Positions 1-11,900 of a stretch of DNA of 64,000 nt are shown in pieces. How positions within the stretch are numbered: position 1 is the first letter of the stretch; the number at the start of each line of letters is the position of its first letter. A program made the position numbers and the translations under genes. Origin of the DNA: Thalassia testudinum. Taxonomy: Eukaryota; Streptophyta; Magnoliopsida; Alismatales; Hydrocharitaceae. A model generated the notes under the pieces. It worked only from the letters and a program-made list of their open reading frames with translations, did not search any database and was not told the DNA's origin. Where the stretch lies: the NCBI GenBank assembly GCA_037157565.1, contig JAZHRO010000022.1, forward strand, positions 9,672,001 through 9,736,000, in the 5' to 3' direction.

Positions 1-1090
1 TCTTGCTCCTCTAGGAGACAACATTCCCCCTGAGATAAACTGCAAAATCAAAGGTAGAACATCGATCATCCATAAACCTAGCATAATTTACATCAAAGTA
101 AGCAAGTATCTCTAAGCTTCCACCATCTCTGTAACATAGCCCGCTACCTGGTATCCCATTAAGGTACCTCAGGATGAGGCATACCTCACGCCAATGGCTG
201 TAACGTGAAGCCTACATGTATTGACTAGCTCTACTCACTGTAAAACTGATATCAAACCTCGTAATAGTAAGATAGAGTAAGCGACCCAATGTACTATGGT
301 AATGAGTAACATCCTCATACGATGGATCCTCCTCGTCAAAAGAGCGTGTAGGAGGTGGCTCCACAAGTATACCTGAGCGCTTAGTCCCAAGTAAACTTAC
401 CTTATGAAGAATTTAAAGTGTATACTACCTCTGTGACAAGGACAAACCTTACCCCTGTTGTACTACCTCAATCCCCAAGAAGTATCTCAACTCTTCCAAG
501 TCCTTGGTAACAAAAGTAGACTGCAAAAAGGAGTTAGTCTAGGCAGTCTCATCCTCATCATTACCTGTAAGAACCACATCATCCACATACACCGCTAAAA
601 CAACAACACGGGTATCCTCTCCATACCCCATCTTCCTGATGAAGACGAAGTAATCAATAGTAGATAGCTGGAACCCAATCTTCTAAATCTTTGTACTAAG
701 CCTCTCAAACCAAGCACAAGGGCTCCGTTTCAATCCATGTAGCACCTTTCTCATATGACAAACAAGCTCCCCTTAGCTGTTATAACCTGGTGGCTATCTC
801 ATGTACACCTCCTCAGATAAATCACCATACAAAAAAGAATTTTTAATGTCAAGCTAATGTAAAGGCCACTTCCTGATCACAACAACAGAAATGGTAATCC
901 TGAAAAGGTAATACGAGCTACTTAAGAAAATGCCCCAAAATAATCTACCCCGTATGTCTAAATAAAGCCTCTGGCAACAAACCTAGCCTTATACCTGTCG
1001 ACTGTGCCATCAAGTCTATACTTAATAGTGTAGGCCCATCTGCAATCCACCACGGTAGGGCCATCAAGGCAAGGTATTAGCTTCCATGTA
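1..1090 (-). pseudogene. copia reverse transcriptase and RNase H, degenerate
   Basis: Minus-strand translation across several frames gives the copia RT blocks in order: a Trp-Tyr-Thr-Ile-Lys start region near 1040, DRYKARFVARGF near 990, the polymerase box VYVDDVVLTGND near 560-590 (catalytic YVDD intact), and DLEELRYFLGIEVVQQG near 470-500. RNase H-like sequence (SRASQYM, then LRYLNGIPG) lies at about 150-240. In-frame stops occur throughout. The sequence is cut by the window start, so the RNase H end and 3' LTR are not seen. Confidence 0.85.
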
Positions 1091-1229
1091 TCTTGTGACT
1101 ATAGGGCATGCAGCTCTTCATCCATCGTACCCTACCACCCAGGATCATGGGAAGCCTGAGTAAAATCTTTAGAAATAATAGAGGCAGTAATAGCTGAAGC
1201 AAACTGTTAAACGCCATCCTCAAGGTGAG

Positions 1230-2480
1230 CAACACCTATGGGCTAAGAGAAAGGATGGAGCGCTTTACTAGGTCTCCTCAAAGGTAACTGCTCTTCTGTG
1301 TCTGAACTGCTCTCATCTGCCAAATTAGGACAAGGTCCAGTGTCTGGCAACGCATGCAATCTCCGGTGGTAAACCTGAGTCTCCTCCAAGGCAGCCTGTA
1401 TAGATGTTCCCTTCTCTGAGAAGTAAGGAATCTTCTGAAAGAAGGTAACATCTGCAGTTACAACATACCTCCTACGACTCGGGTCATAACACATGTATCC
1501 CTTCTGTGTCCTGGAATACCCAAGAAAGACACATTTTACTACTCTAAGAGAAAACTTGTCTTGGTTACCATATACTTGGACAAAGCAATTGCATCCAAAA
1601 ACCCACAAGGGTAGAGCAAATGGCCTATCACTGTCTGGATGAATCACCTAGAAGGGGATCTATCCTCAAAGAACCGACGAAGGTACCTGATTAATCAGGT
1701 AACCAGCAGTAGGTATGGCATCTCCCTAGAATTGCTTAGGAACCTTCATATGGATCATCAGGGTCCTAGCAATATCGAGAGGACATCGAAGCTTGCACTC
1801 AGCCACACCATTCTGCTAGGACGTGTAAGCACAAGACGTCTGGTGAATAATGCCTCGAGAAGAAAAAAGACTATGTACATCTCACTGCATAAACTCCAAG
1901 ACATTATCATTACGGAAGACACGAACTGTACTCTCATACTGAGTCTGAACCTCTACCAAGAACTGTTGAATAATATGGAAAATCTCTGCACGGGTCTTCA
2001 TCAAAAACACCCGAGGCGGCTATGATAATCCACAATAACAATGTAGTATCGGTGTCCTAAAGTAGACACCCTAAATGATCCCCATACATCGCAATGTACT
2101 AAGGCAAAGAGGGCAGTACTCACTCCAATGTCCCTCTATGAATAAGTACTTCGGTGGTGTTTCCCAAGCTGACAGTTCTCACGCTGCAACGTCAGAGAAT
2201 CTGGCAAACTTGGATACATCTGTCACATTTTCTTAAGCGAGGGGTGCCTAAGTCTCCTGTGCCATAGCGATGAATCAAAAGTTATGGATGTTGCTCATTC
2301 GAATAACGTAGGTGTGTTAAGATAGTAGAGTCCATCCCGCTCTATATCCCCACCTACAATATCTCCTGTCTACCTATCCTGGAAGTAGCAATAGCCCTCA
2401 TCAAACGCAACGCGACACCCAAGTTCCTTGCAGATGTAACACACCGATAGCAGATTCATCAGGAACTCGGGGGCACAATG
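1230..2480 (-). pseudogene. copia integrase, degenerate
   Basis: The best open stretch (1243-1647, minus) reads VFGCNCFVQVYG, then KCVFLGYSRTQKGYMCYDP, the conserved linker at the C-terminal side of the copia integrase core. Upstream, about 1790-1860, a broken frame shows the QTSCAYTSQQNGVAE block that carries the third catalytic acidic residue (Glu). Between 1900 and 2480 the frame changes repeatedly and has stops. The integrase would insert the element's cDNA into the genome; this copy cannot encode a complete enzyme. Identity is secure from the conserved blocks; exact domain edges are approximate. Confidence 0.82.
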
Positions 2481-3200
2481 AACTCCAATCAACATCTTCG
2501 AGGAAGCACATACATGCCCTACAACTGTGATGGGTGATGTGGCTTCATTGGCTACCCTAACTTCCTTGATCCCACACAGTCTTGGGATCCATAAGACGTA
2601 CGTCTCCCGTAAGATGGATGGAAGCGCCGGAGTCCATTATCCACCTTCATCCAGTTCATTAGGTTGCCAATGCAAACCCCTTCAAATCTGAAACTTGACT
2701 TGTTGGTGAATGAATCACCTCTTTGGTGCACGAGAGAAGGCTCATCGCGCTTGAGGGAGCAAACTTTGCTACCAACGGTGAGAGAAAGCTCATCACCATG
2801 ATTAGGAAGTGTGACATATACTTCATCATGCACAAGGCTGTATCAAGAACTACAAACCAAGGTAGTGCACGCCTTGACTAGGCCACCGGCGGACCTTTAA
2901 TGAATCTACTGGCATCGATGGAGATGCCGATGACCTGCAGTGCATGGCCGGTCGAATCGCCAACCATCTGCTGGGCAGCAACACTGGCTTTGAAGCCGCC
3001 AGTAGAGGCGACAGGTGCAAAGGGACCACCAGCAGGGACCGTAATGCCGGTGGAACCCTCAACAGGAACAGTGGCGACAGTGGGACTCCCTGCAGGAGCA
3101 GCGACGGTGGTGGCGCAGAGGCAGGAGGCACTAACGCTACTGCTGCTCCTTGCCATCTTCGAATCATTGATCGAATCACCACAATATTGGTGATTCAATC
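2480..3200 (-). pseudogene. copia gag start and protease, degenerate
   Basis: A methionine-started frame at 3198 gives a Ser/Ala/Val/Pro-rich N-terminus. Around 2580-2640 another frame reads WIMDSGASIHLTG, the aspartic protease active site (DSGAS) of copia elements, followed by DVRLMDPKTV. Only about 240 bp separate the gag-like end from the protease, and no CX2CX4HX4C zinc knuckle is visible there. Most of the gag C-terminus has probably been deleted. Both strands are open around 2880-3270, but only the minus strand fits the element's order. No functional product is expected. Confidence 0.7.
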
Positions 3201-3247
3201 ATCCTATGGTGGAATATTTGGGGGAATATCAGAGCACAGGCCTAGAA

Positions 3248-3264
3248 CCACTACTTTGATACCA
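3248..3264 (-). other. Primer binding site of the copia element
   Basis: The minus strand reads TGGTATCAAAGTAGTGG immediately after the CA end of the LTR. The usual plant copia primer site, complementary to the 3' end of initiator tRNA-Met, begins TGGTATCAGAGC. This one has one substitution in the first ten bases. Confidence 0.8.
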
Positions 3265-3392
3265 TGTTGAAGAAAATGAATATCTTATTTCAAAAAAGAA
3301 ACCCTAACCTCTTTTATATAAGAGAGGTTTAGGAAAATTACAAAGATACCCCAAAACAAACATAAATGTTACGAAAGTCCCTAGGCTCAACA
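3265..3392 (-). repeat. 5' LTR of the copia element (128 bp)
   Basis: On the minus strand this begins TGTTGA and ends TCAACA, a perfect 6-bp terminal inverted repeat, directly followed by a primer binding site. It contains a TATA box (TATATAAAA on the minus strand, plus coordinates about 3312-3320). Beyond 3392 the sequence changes to LINE coding sequence, consistent with insertion next to or into LINE C. The outer boundary was set by eye from the terminal repeats. Confidence 0.7.
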
Positions 3393-3800
3393 AAAAGAAA
3401 AGAGGGCCTATTCCTTTGCAACCACAACACTCACAAAATCATCAAAGGATAAGCCCTTTCTTTCCTTAGCCAAAATGTGCCACCACCAAGAGAGCTCCAA
3501 AATGTAACTACTAAATCTATCCAACGGACATTTGCATGCTCCCAAACTTGCTTGGTAAGGACACAAAAACAATAAATGCGAGCAATCCTTCGCATCACCG
3601 TGACAAAGTGCACATGTAGCATTGAAATCTCAGACAAACTTCCTTTGATACGCTTTTGTCAACAGGCTATCCCCTTTAAGAAACCAAGCACACATGCTAA
3701 TTTTAAGTTGCGCAATAGTTTTTCATATCAAGTTGCATTCTCTACTAAAATTGGCATCTTGTGTTATATCGTTTGCCCTTAAATTGCTTCAAGAAAAAAA
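3393..3800 (-). pseudogene. LINE C ORF2 C-terminal zf-RVT domain
   Basis: Minus-strand translation gives RANDITQDANFSREC, then KISMCAWFLKGDSLLTK and CALCHGDAKDCSHLLFLCP, the zinc-binding domain (zf-RVT) found near the C-terminus of plant L1 ORF2 proteins, with the usual C-X2-C and downstream H/C residues. Stops interrupt it. It lies on the same strand and in the expected order after the RT block at 4975-6302, so I assign it to LINE C. The (TA)n tract and LTR at 4157-4974 sit between them. Confidence 0.72.
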
Positions 3801-4151
3801 TCATCTCCCCTCGGAAGCTTGTAAGAAGAGTATTGTAAAAATCAATCAACTAGGCTGACCACTTAGCCGAGTAGTTCTAGTTGATCCCCCCATCGACCCA
3901 AGTACTCATACTCAAGCCAATAGTCAACCGACCTGACTACTCAACCAAGTAGCTGGCCTAATCGGGTGACTAAGGTCGATTTCTATATGCGGGTCCATTA
4001 TCAAGTCCCAACCCAACCTAATTATAAGTTAAAATGATTAAAAACTTTGAGCTTAAATTAGGTATTTCCTCTTGACTTATGGTTCGTAGCTTATTTTCAT
4101 TACCTTGAACTTCAAAACTGTTGATCTTTATGTGATGGTATATTTTACTTG

Positions 4152-4156
<5 letters not shown>
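3801..4156. other. Unassigned spacer
   Basis: No gene recognised. About 3840-3990 is rich in GACTA/CCGAC-type short motifs (CCGACCTGACTACTCAACC and similar); the rest is AT-rich. It separates LINE C fragments and may be another old insertion, but I could find no ends. Confidence 0.4.

Positions 4157-4233
<77 letters not shown>
4157..4233. repeat. (TA)n microsatellite
   Basis: About 38 uninterrupted TA units directly before the LTR at 4234. The open frame across it (alternating Ile/Tyr) is an artefact of the repeat. Confidence 0.97.
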
Positions 4234-4238
<5 letters not shown>

Positions 4239-4974
4239 GGAATCAAAGAAGAGACACATGGCACATGCCATGTGGTAGCCATCAAACCACATGGCAGTTA
4301 TCTAGAAGGCCACTTGGGCCACCGGTTCTAGGTCTATAGGACCAAAAATAGGAATTGGTTTATTAGTTAGCAATTAGCCTAATTTAGTTTATTTGTTTTA
4401 AGGAGATTTGTAAAGATTTGGTTGCTCCAATCTAGAAATTTTGATTAGATTTGATTAGTTGAGTATAGTTTTAAAAATAGGAATATTTGTTTACTATTTT
4501 TAAGGGATATGTACTCTATAAAATAGAGAGCATTCTCATATGTTTTCTTTGAGCAATAAAAAAATTCTTCCAATCAATTAAGCCCCTCTCTCTACTCCTA
4601 GTGCTGCAGTCGACCATCCACAGAGGCAAGAAGCCTCGCAGCTAGCTCCATAGGAAATCCAGCCGATCCCTGGCACTTTGCAAGCTGATCTGCATCAAGA
4701 CCGGCCCACCTGTCCTGCCTGCAAAGGCCAATATGCACATAGCAAACCGATTTCCAGCCGTTCAAACCAGTTTACATCCCGCAGATCAGGTTGTCCCTTG
4801 GTCTACACAGCAGACTAGATGCTCCTTCAACCTCTACAAGACTTCTTCACGCTCCGAATCACCACAAATCCCAACACATATATATAAGTACCTGATCGAA
4901 TACTCTCTTGTATATTATATACTCCTTAGTCGGTAACCCAACTAACTAAATATCTACTAACAACTTCTACAACA
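4234..4974 (+). repeat. Solo or orphan LTR, 741 bp
   Basis: It begins TGTTGGGAATC and ends CTTCTACAACA, with the 5-bp terminal inverted repeat TGTTG/CAACA. It contains a TATA-like box (CTATAAAATAG, about 4513-4523) and an AATAAA signal at about 4555, the layout of a plant copia LTR. The next bases, CTGGCC, share only TGG with a tRNA-Met primer site, so an internal region is not evident. The 5 bases on each side (TATAT and CTGGC) do not match, so a simple solo LTR with target duplication is not proven; microsatellite growth on the left could hide it. Confidence 0.6.
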
Positions 4975-6302
4975 CTGGCCTCTTTGACAAAGTAATCATC
5001 ATCTTGCCACAACCAACCATCGCTTCCATCTAGCCTGGCCAGAGGTCATTTAATTCTTGCAAGAAAGATAAAAATTCTTCTAGTCCTTGTTCAATAGAAA
5101 GGCTAAAAACAAAGGCATGCATACACTTCCATCTCATAAGTCTACTGTAGTCACTTGGGATTCTGATGACAAAGCAAACAATCTCTAGTATCACTCAACC
5201 AATGGCCCATTTCCTCTCCAAGCATTTAGTCAGAATCTAGACTACTTGCCATTCCAAAGCTTCATATTAAAAAAACAATACAAGTAATGGGAGTGTAACC
5301 TACATCAAGCCTTTTCCAAAAGGATGGAGCTCCACAACTAGGTAGTAAGACGTCCCACCAACCAATTCTCTCCCCATAACAACTCGACAAGAATGTGGAG
5401 AGAAGGTCCATTCTTTTGTCCATAATACTAAGGACCTACTTGGACAATAAAGCATGGTCCATGGTTTATAGGTGAACTCCCAAACAACCAGCATAGGTTG
5501 CCCTACAAGCCTTATCTCAAGTAACAAAAGGACATCCTGACCTTATAAACTTAACTTGCTCCTCTTCAAAAGAATCTTTTGCAAATGGCTCCAACCTCAT
5601 TTCTACCTTTGCAAGCATAAAAACAAGGATATTAAAAATAAAGGAATAGCCATGAGATCAGAGCCTAAAAGGAATAATCAACCTCTAAATAAGAGTCTTA
5701 ACCTCTAGCCCTACAGTCTCCTCTCCAAGAAAGAAATCACAAGCATCCAATCTTCTGGTGTCACGCTTTTAGCTATTAGAGGGCCAAATACTTAACTAGC
5801 AAAGAACAAATGGGAGATTGCAATAAATTAATGCAAGTAATCTCCTCATCCTCTTGGATCCTGAAGGATGTAAAAGCTAACTTCTCCCTATTAACTCTAA
5901 GCCCAAAAAAGTCCTTGAATGCTCAACAAAAATGGAAGTGTTCCTTGCCTCCTCAATTGACCCCTCTACAAAAAAATATAGTGCCATCTGCATATTACAA
6001 TAGCAGTATCATAATCTCATCACTAGCAAGAGAGCAACCAATGAAAACCACCATCACAAGCTATGTATGTACAAACTACAAGAGCATCTATTGCCAAAAT
6101 GAAAAGAGGAGCTAAAGGGCACCCTTGTTGATTACCCTATGTGGCCGAATCCAACCCTCTTCCAATCTCCTATTAATAAGTACAACGAAGCAATTATTCA
6201 TTATGTAGTGCTCCATCCTCCCAATCCATCCGCCTAAGAAATCTCACCTATGAAGAGAGCCCCATAGAAAAGACCAATTCAAGGGGTCATAAGCCTTAGT
6301 AA
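4975..6302 (-). pseudogene. LINE C reverse transcriptase, middle and C-terminal part
   Basis: Minus-strand translation near 6120-6300 gives VTKAYDPLNWSFLWGSLHR and GWIGRMEHYIMNNCFVVLIN, then PLAPLFILAIDAL and a polymerase box changed to QYADGTIFF (normally YADDT). These are RT palm-domain blocks of plant L1 elements. Stops and frameshifts are frequent. The block is interrupted at 6302, exactly in the KADFTKAYD motif, by LINE A; the other half of the motif continues at 12573. The left part (4975-5500) is less clear but keeps the same strand. Confidence 0.78.
6289..6302. repeat. Target-site duplication of LINE A, left copy
   Basis: ATAAGCCTTAGTAA occurs here and again, unchanged, at 12559-12572 straight after the LINE A poly-A tail. 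A 14-bp perfect duplication is typical of L1 target-primed insertion and fixes both ends of LINE A. Confidence 0.93.
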
Positions 6303-6459
6303 CAATGAGATCCAAGACTCTCAATTGCTTATTCGAGCCAGGAGAATCCATTTCCCAGGCAAAGAGACCTCACAAAAGAGGCTAGATGGCCGAGGAAATT
6401 TCTTGATGAAGTCATCATAATCGACCCACTGTGGATTAATCCAATCATTCTGATCGGGG

Positions 6460-8816
6460 GTGCAAGATGAGCGAGAGAGAGAGAGCGGAAGGAGGGGCGA
6501 CAAAGAGAGAGACCGTGGGGAGGAAGAGGAGGGGGAGGAGGGATACCCGCCTAAGAGGGAGGGCGAGGTTGTGAGGCCCAAGGTTGACGCATGCTGGTCA
6601 ATGGTGGCAAGGCGAAGGAAGGAGAGCCAAACCTTGGTTGGTCTCCAGAGGGTTTCTCATGGGGGAGGAGACGCGGCAGAGAGGGGAAGATGTTTCAGAT
6701 GTCTGGGGGTTGACCACTGGGCACGTGAATGCCGCAAGTCGTGGCGTTGTTGGAAATGTGGTAGCATAGGGCACAAGAGCTTCAACTGCTGTGGCGGTCG
6801 CGCTTGGGATGTTGGGAGCTTGCCGTCACCACCACCCGGGGGATTGCCGCAGGCGAAGATCGAGGCACCATAGTTAGAGGGGGTTAGATGCCTAAAGGAG
6901 GAGGTGGAGGGTGGGCTGGTGGGTGAGGTTCTCTGGGTGACTAAGGCAATGGTGGAGGAAGCTTTGGGCTGGGATTTGGAGTGGGAGGGGGCTAGGGTTT
7001 TGATGTTGGAAGGCAGGAGGTTATTGGTCCTCGGCCTCCCTGTCGAGAGGAGGGAAGAGCTTTGCTTCTTGGAGGTCGACACCAAGATGGGGAGGTGGAG
7101 ATGGCGACGCCCATCCCCGCCACCGGAGAGACCGATGTTCGAGGTGTCCATCGAGGGGATCCCTTGGTGGCTGAGATCGGTGGAGTTGGTGAACGCGATC
7201 GTCTCACCTTTCACTCGCCTCAAGAGATGCATGGCAATCGACCTCTCCAAGGGTCCGGTGGTGGCAGAGGTCGAGATGAAGATCGGAGCGAGGTTGATGG
7301 AGAAGGTCATGCTACGACTGGGGAGCTCCTCTTGGGTCTTTTCCTGCGCAATTCAGGGAGCTCATCGGGGATTAGGGATGAAAACGGGTCGGGTTCGGGT
7401 TGGGTTTGCCTAAACCCATACCCACCTACTCATCGGATATCCATTTATAAATTGATCTTGCAATCAAATCGTGTCAAATTAGAGTCAAAGACGAAAAATC
7501 TATAACACAATTGTTTATTTTTAGCAAGCTCTCAATATAGGAACTCGGCTTACTTTAATTTTATTGATCTCTACTAAAATTATTACAAAAAGAACCTTCA
7601 AAGGGGAATACATCAAAAATAAAAATACAAAAAATACAAAGAAAGACTAAATACAAGTACATTTCAAACAAAAAATCCATGTCTCCAAAATAAATGTTTA
7701 ATGGAAGCTTCAGAAGCATTCCTAGCCTTCAAAATCATGGAGGGAATTATGAAGAAGATTAAGGTTTGGGGAATGAGGGACTTAAGGTGGGAGTAATATA
7801 TATCTCGGGTAAATGGAGATGTTATTCGGGTATTCAGGTAAGGTAATCGGGTATAGATTCATACCCATACCCAAAACTGGTCGAGTTTTTTAAACAAAAC
7901 CCATACCTGAACCTAATCGAGTTTGGGTCGGGCTTTACCCATTCTTTTCGGGTCAGGTTGGGTCATCAAAACTGCAGTGCCGGTGCGGAGGAACATGAAG
8001 CACCATCCGGTGATGGCGAGGGCGACTCAATCAGTCACTGATGTGGATCCGAGGCCTAAGAGATCTGCACAGATCTCGTCTACTTCGCTAGCATCGCCCA
8101 AGATTGGTGCTGCTCCGGAAGCTACAAGAGAGGAAGAGGCGAGGAAGGGCATTGATGAGAGACGACCCCGCATTGAGCAGCTAGCGAGGGCTCTTAAAGG
8201 GGTTACATCCACAGCACATGCGGAGGCATGCTCACGTGGCTGGAGTGCAGAGCCGAATCTGCGTGCGGGATCCGGGGAAAACCTTTCGCTGGATTCGAAA
8301 GGTGCAAAGAACCGAACTCGATCCCCGTTTAGCGCCTGCTCGGAGAAGAGCTCTCCCTATCCCTCGACCTCAAAGGGGGTAGATGATCGGCAAGAGGCCG
8401 GTGGAGCTGGGGAAGAGGTGTGTGCCCGAGCCTCGGTCGGGGTGAAAGACGCGATCTCCCTTGCTGCGACTCCATTGCGAGGGGTAGGAGAGGTGGCGGA
8501 CGCACCGACTGCATCGAGAGAGGCGTCTAGTGGTCTGAGGGCCAACGAGGCTATGGTCAGGGGCCAGCGCGAGGTGGAGGAAGCTGAGATTCATGCTGGT
8601 GGTCCCGGGGATACTCCTTCGCAGCAACAGTTGGGGTGCACTTCGGTGTCGCCCAAGTGTAGGGAGGAGATTACCTTAACAGGGTGGAGACCGCGGATGG
8701 TGCAGGGTGGCAGAGGCGGGGCTCTTCGTTATAGGAGGAGATGGAGGTTTCGTGGAAATCAGGGATCGAGGGTGGTGGTTGATGGTCAAGGCAAGACGCC
8801 ACAACTACCACGTTAG
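6460..8816 (+). pseudogene. LINE A ORF1, zinc-knuckle RNA-binding protein
   Basis: The first open part (6460-6873) begins with an Arg/Glu-rich stretch and ends with two CCHC knuckles: CFRCLGVDHWAREC and CWKCGSIGHKSFNC, both C-X2-C-X4-H-X4-C. Such gag-like ORF1 proteins bind LINE RNA and act as chaperones in the ribonucleoprotein. A stop follows at about 6871. The frame resumes at 6904-7370 (EVSIEGIPWWLRSVELV, matching the same region in LINE B), is broken by a hAT-like insertion, and resumes at about 7968-8816 with a low-complexity Ala/Glu/Arg-rich tail. Three pieces of one ORF, none functional alone. Confidence 0.8.
7372..7967. mobile_element. hAT-like non-autonomous insertion in LINE A ORF1
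   Basis: The left end reads TAGGGATGAAAACGGGTCGGG, shown here in full, and is followed by TTCGGGT-type repeats; the right side carries CGGGTCAGGTTGGGTCATC. TAGGGATG resembles Ac/hAT termini, and CGGGT-rich ends are known from plant hAT-type elements. The interior (7490-7800) is AT-rich and non-coding. No clean 8-bp target duplication was found, so ends are approximate. Confidence 0.5.
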
Positions 8817-8912
8817 ACGACGTTGTTGGATCGTGAAGATGGTGAGGTGGGTAGGATGGCAGAGGCATGTGGCTTCCGACAATCTATGGAGGAGGCCTAC
8901 ATTCGTTGTTAA

Positions 8913-11900
8913 ATGAATGGAGTGATAACATGGAATGTGCAAGGTCTCAATGACCCAGGTAGAAGGGCGTCACTGGGGCACTATATTCGTATGTGGAAAG
9001 CCGATGTTGTGCTGCTTCAAGAAACGAAGATGGCCAATTGCAATGCCCGAACTTGGAAGGAGGTTAAGGGTTCCTGGATGGAGGGGTTCCAATCCCTTGG
9101 GGCAAATGGCCGCTCAGGAAGGCAAATTTTGGGATGGTGAGAAGATGTATTCTCCTTGGATGAGTTCTACTGCAGGGAACATGTCATCTCTGCGAGGTTG
9201 ATCAGGAGGGTGGGAGGCACCAAAATGTGTGTTACAGGGGTATATGGTCCGTTGGACGCCCAGGCCAGAGGAATCATGTGGGAGGAGCTCACGACCGTCG
9301 CAACGGAGTGTCAAGGTTTTCCTTGGCTGCTTGGAGGAGATTTCAACATCACCTTACAGATAGGGGACAGGCCTGGAGGGCGGAGTAGGCAAGATCCTGG
9401 GTAAGATCTTTTTGTGGATTTTATGGCTACGCATGGCCTTGTGGATTTGGTTCCAGCGTCCTGAGCTTACACGTGAAGGAATAACAGTGATCAGATGTCC
9501 AAGATCGACAGATTCCTTTGCAACGTGGAGCTAGCAAAATCTTTTCCGATTGCGGATGTGTCCGCCTTGGAAAGGCCTTTCTCTGATCACTCGCCCCTCA
9601 TGTGGAGGTCTAATGAGGGGGCGCTTATTGGCACTTACTATAAATTTAACAGATCTTAGTTGTTGAAAGAAGGGTTTTGGTATATGGTAGAGGAGAAATG
9701 GAACTCCATGATGGTGGAGGGATTTGCTGCATGTTGTCTAGCAAAAAAGTTGGGTATGCTACGTGATCACCTGAGGGTGTATAGGAGGGAGATCAGAGCG
9801 ACCAAGAGGAGCAAGAAGGAGGAGGCACTGGCGGAGATTACCAGGATCGATAGGCAGGAAGACCAAGCCCCTATATCTTCAGAGGATAGGGAGGGTAGAG
9901 CGAGAATGACGCATGCAGTTCAGGAAGAGGACAGGAAGGAAGAGGTGGAGTGGAAGACGAGATCGAGACAAAGATGGTTGAAGGAGGGTGATTTTAATAT
10001 CAGATTTTTTCACCAAATGGCATCTGTCCTGATGAGGAGAAACCGGATAAACAGGATGTTAATTCATGGGGTCAGCTTCTCTGGTAGGGAGCAGGTGGGT
10101 CAAGCCGCTGAAGATTACTTCAGGGAGTTTACTAGGAGGCGCGTCAGGGGGGTTGGAGGTGGAGAGGGGAGAATGTACAGCGTGTCACAGAGACCTAGGC
10201 AGCGAGACTCACAGCTGATTTCTCAGAGGACGAGGTAAGGCAGGCGGTGTGGAGCCTGAATGCGGAGGGGTGTCCTAGCCCAGATAGTTTCCCTTTCTTC
10301 TTCAGGGTATTCTGGCACCTGGTGGGGGCAAAGGTGCTGCAAATGATGGAGGAGTTTGTGGCTGAGAACAGAGGTTTTGATAAGCTAAACAAATACTATC
10401 TTTTTCTGCTTCCCAAGAAGGAAAGGGCGGAGGCAATCCAAGACTTCAGATCGATTGCGCTCTCGAATGCCATGTACCTTATTGTCACTAAAGTCCTGGC
10501 AAATAGGCTCAGGGACATTCTTGGAGACTTGATCTCATCTGTTCAGATGACTTTCATCCCGGGCAGAGGAATCCTGGACGGTTTTGTGGCTGCCATGGAG
10601 GCTTTAGCCCTCTGGAGGAGGGAGAAGAGGGCCTTCCTATGGAAAGTTGACTTCAGCAAGGCTTACAACTTGGTGCAGTGGGATTTTGTGTGGGTTTCCC
10701 TGAGGAGGAGGGGGCTCCCTACGATGTGAATTGATTGGATGAAGAGGTGTATGACGACATCATCTTTCTCAGTCCTAGTCAATGGGAACCCGACAGGAGG
10801 ATGAGTGCAACCTAAGAGGGGGGTCAGACAGGGTTGCCCCCTTGCACCTATGTTGTTTGTGTTGGCAGTGGATGCGCTGGCACAGGCTACACAGAGGGCC
10901 TGCGATAGGGGTTTGGTCAGAGGATTCATGGTTGGTGAGGATAAGGAAACAGCGATCCTACAATATGCTGATGATACGTTATTCCTAGTCGAAGGAATGG
11001 AGTTAGAGACCAAGAGGATGAGAATCCTTTTGGAACTTTGTGGCGAAGCGTTAAGGTTGCAAATCAATTACCAAAAGTCAACGTTTGTCCCGTTCAACTT
11101 GTCGGCTGAAGAGGTGGGGAGGGTGAGGGGGACTTTGGAGACGAAGGTGAGTTCTCTACCTCTAGTGTATCTGGGCCTTCCGCTGTCAGATCGACGCCTC
11201 AGGGTACAGGATTGGATTCCTCTGCTGGAGAGGATGGAAGGAAGATTAGCTGGATGGTCATTTAGACTTCTTTCTAGAGGTGGAAGGTTGATCCTAGCGA
11301 AAGCTATGCTAGCCTCCATTTTGTCATATTTTCTCTCAGTTTTCATACTACCGTGCCAGATTAAGAAGATATCGGGTTTGATGAGGGATTTCTTTTGGGC
11401 CAATGCAGGGTCGACAAGAAGGGGGACGAGGTTGGTAGCTTGGGAGGAGGTATGCAGACCGCTACAGGAAGGGGATCAGGGGGTTAGAGATGTAGATAAG
11501 GTGAATATCAGCCTCCTGACCAAATGGATAGTGAGATTGGTGGGACGGGAGCTGGGGCTCTTCAGTGATGTTATGCAGCAGGGCTACGACCTTTTCCTCT
11601 CTGGGGCGCCTCTGGGGTCCCCCCCTCCAAGTGTCTCACAGTTTCTTAAGGGCTTGGCGTCAGTGACGGCGAAGGTGCGCGATTTCTTTTCTCCTACTCT
11701 TGGGAAGGGCGATGCATTCCATTTTTGGTAGAACGACTGACAAGGGGTGGCTCAACCCTTGCGGAAAGATTCCCTCGCCTTGTTGGGGGTCTTGTGGACC
11801 CATCAACTACGGTGGAAAGTTGTTGGGATGGAACATGGCGTCCAACTTTTTGGGGAGGGCTTTTTGACCAGGGGTGTGAGGAGTTCCAACGTCTGCTACA

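Larger units (their letters stand above)
1..3392 (-). mobile_element. Ty1/copia retrotransposon, short-LTR type, 3' end outside window
   Basis: Reading the minus strand from the right there is an LTR, a tRNA-Met-type primer binding site, a gag start, a protease, integrase, reverse transcriptase and RNase H. This order (integrase before RT) defines Ty1/copia. The 128-bp LTR suits the Ale/Retrofit type, known for LTRs of this size, but lineage is an inference. All coding parts carry stops or frameshifts, so the copy is dead. The left end and 3' LTR lie outside the window, so no target duplication can be checked. Confidence 0.88.

Noticed and set aside
1639..2025. Plus-strand frame of 128 codons
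   Set aside because: It is the antisense shadow of the copia integrase, which has recognisable motifs on the minus strand.
2878..3270. Overlapping frames on both strands, Ala/Gly/Thr-rich
   Set aside because: Only the minus strand fits the position of gag; the plus frames are compositional shadows.
4149..4331. 60-codon frame with an Ile/Tyr run
   Set aside because: It is the (TA)n tract and the start of an LTR read as codons.
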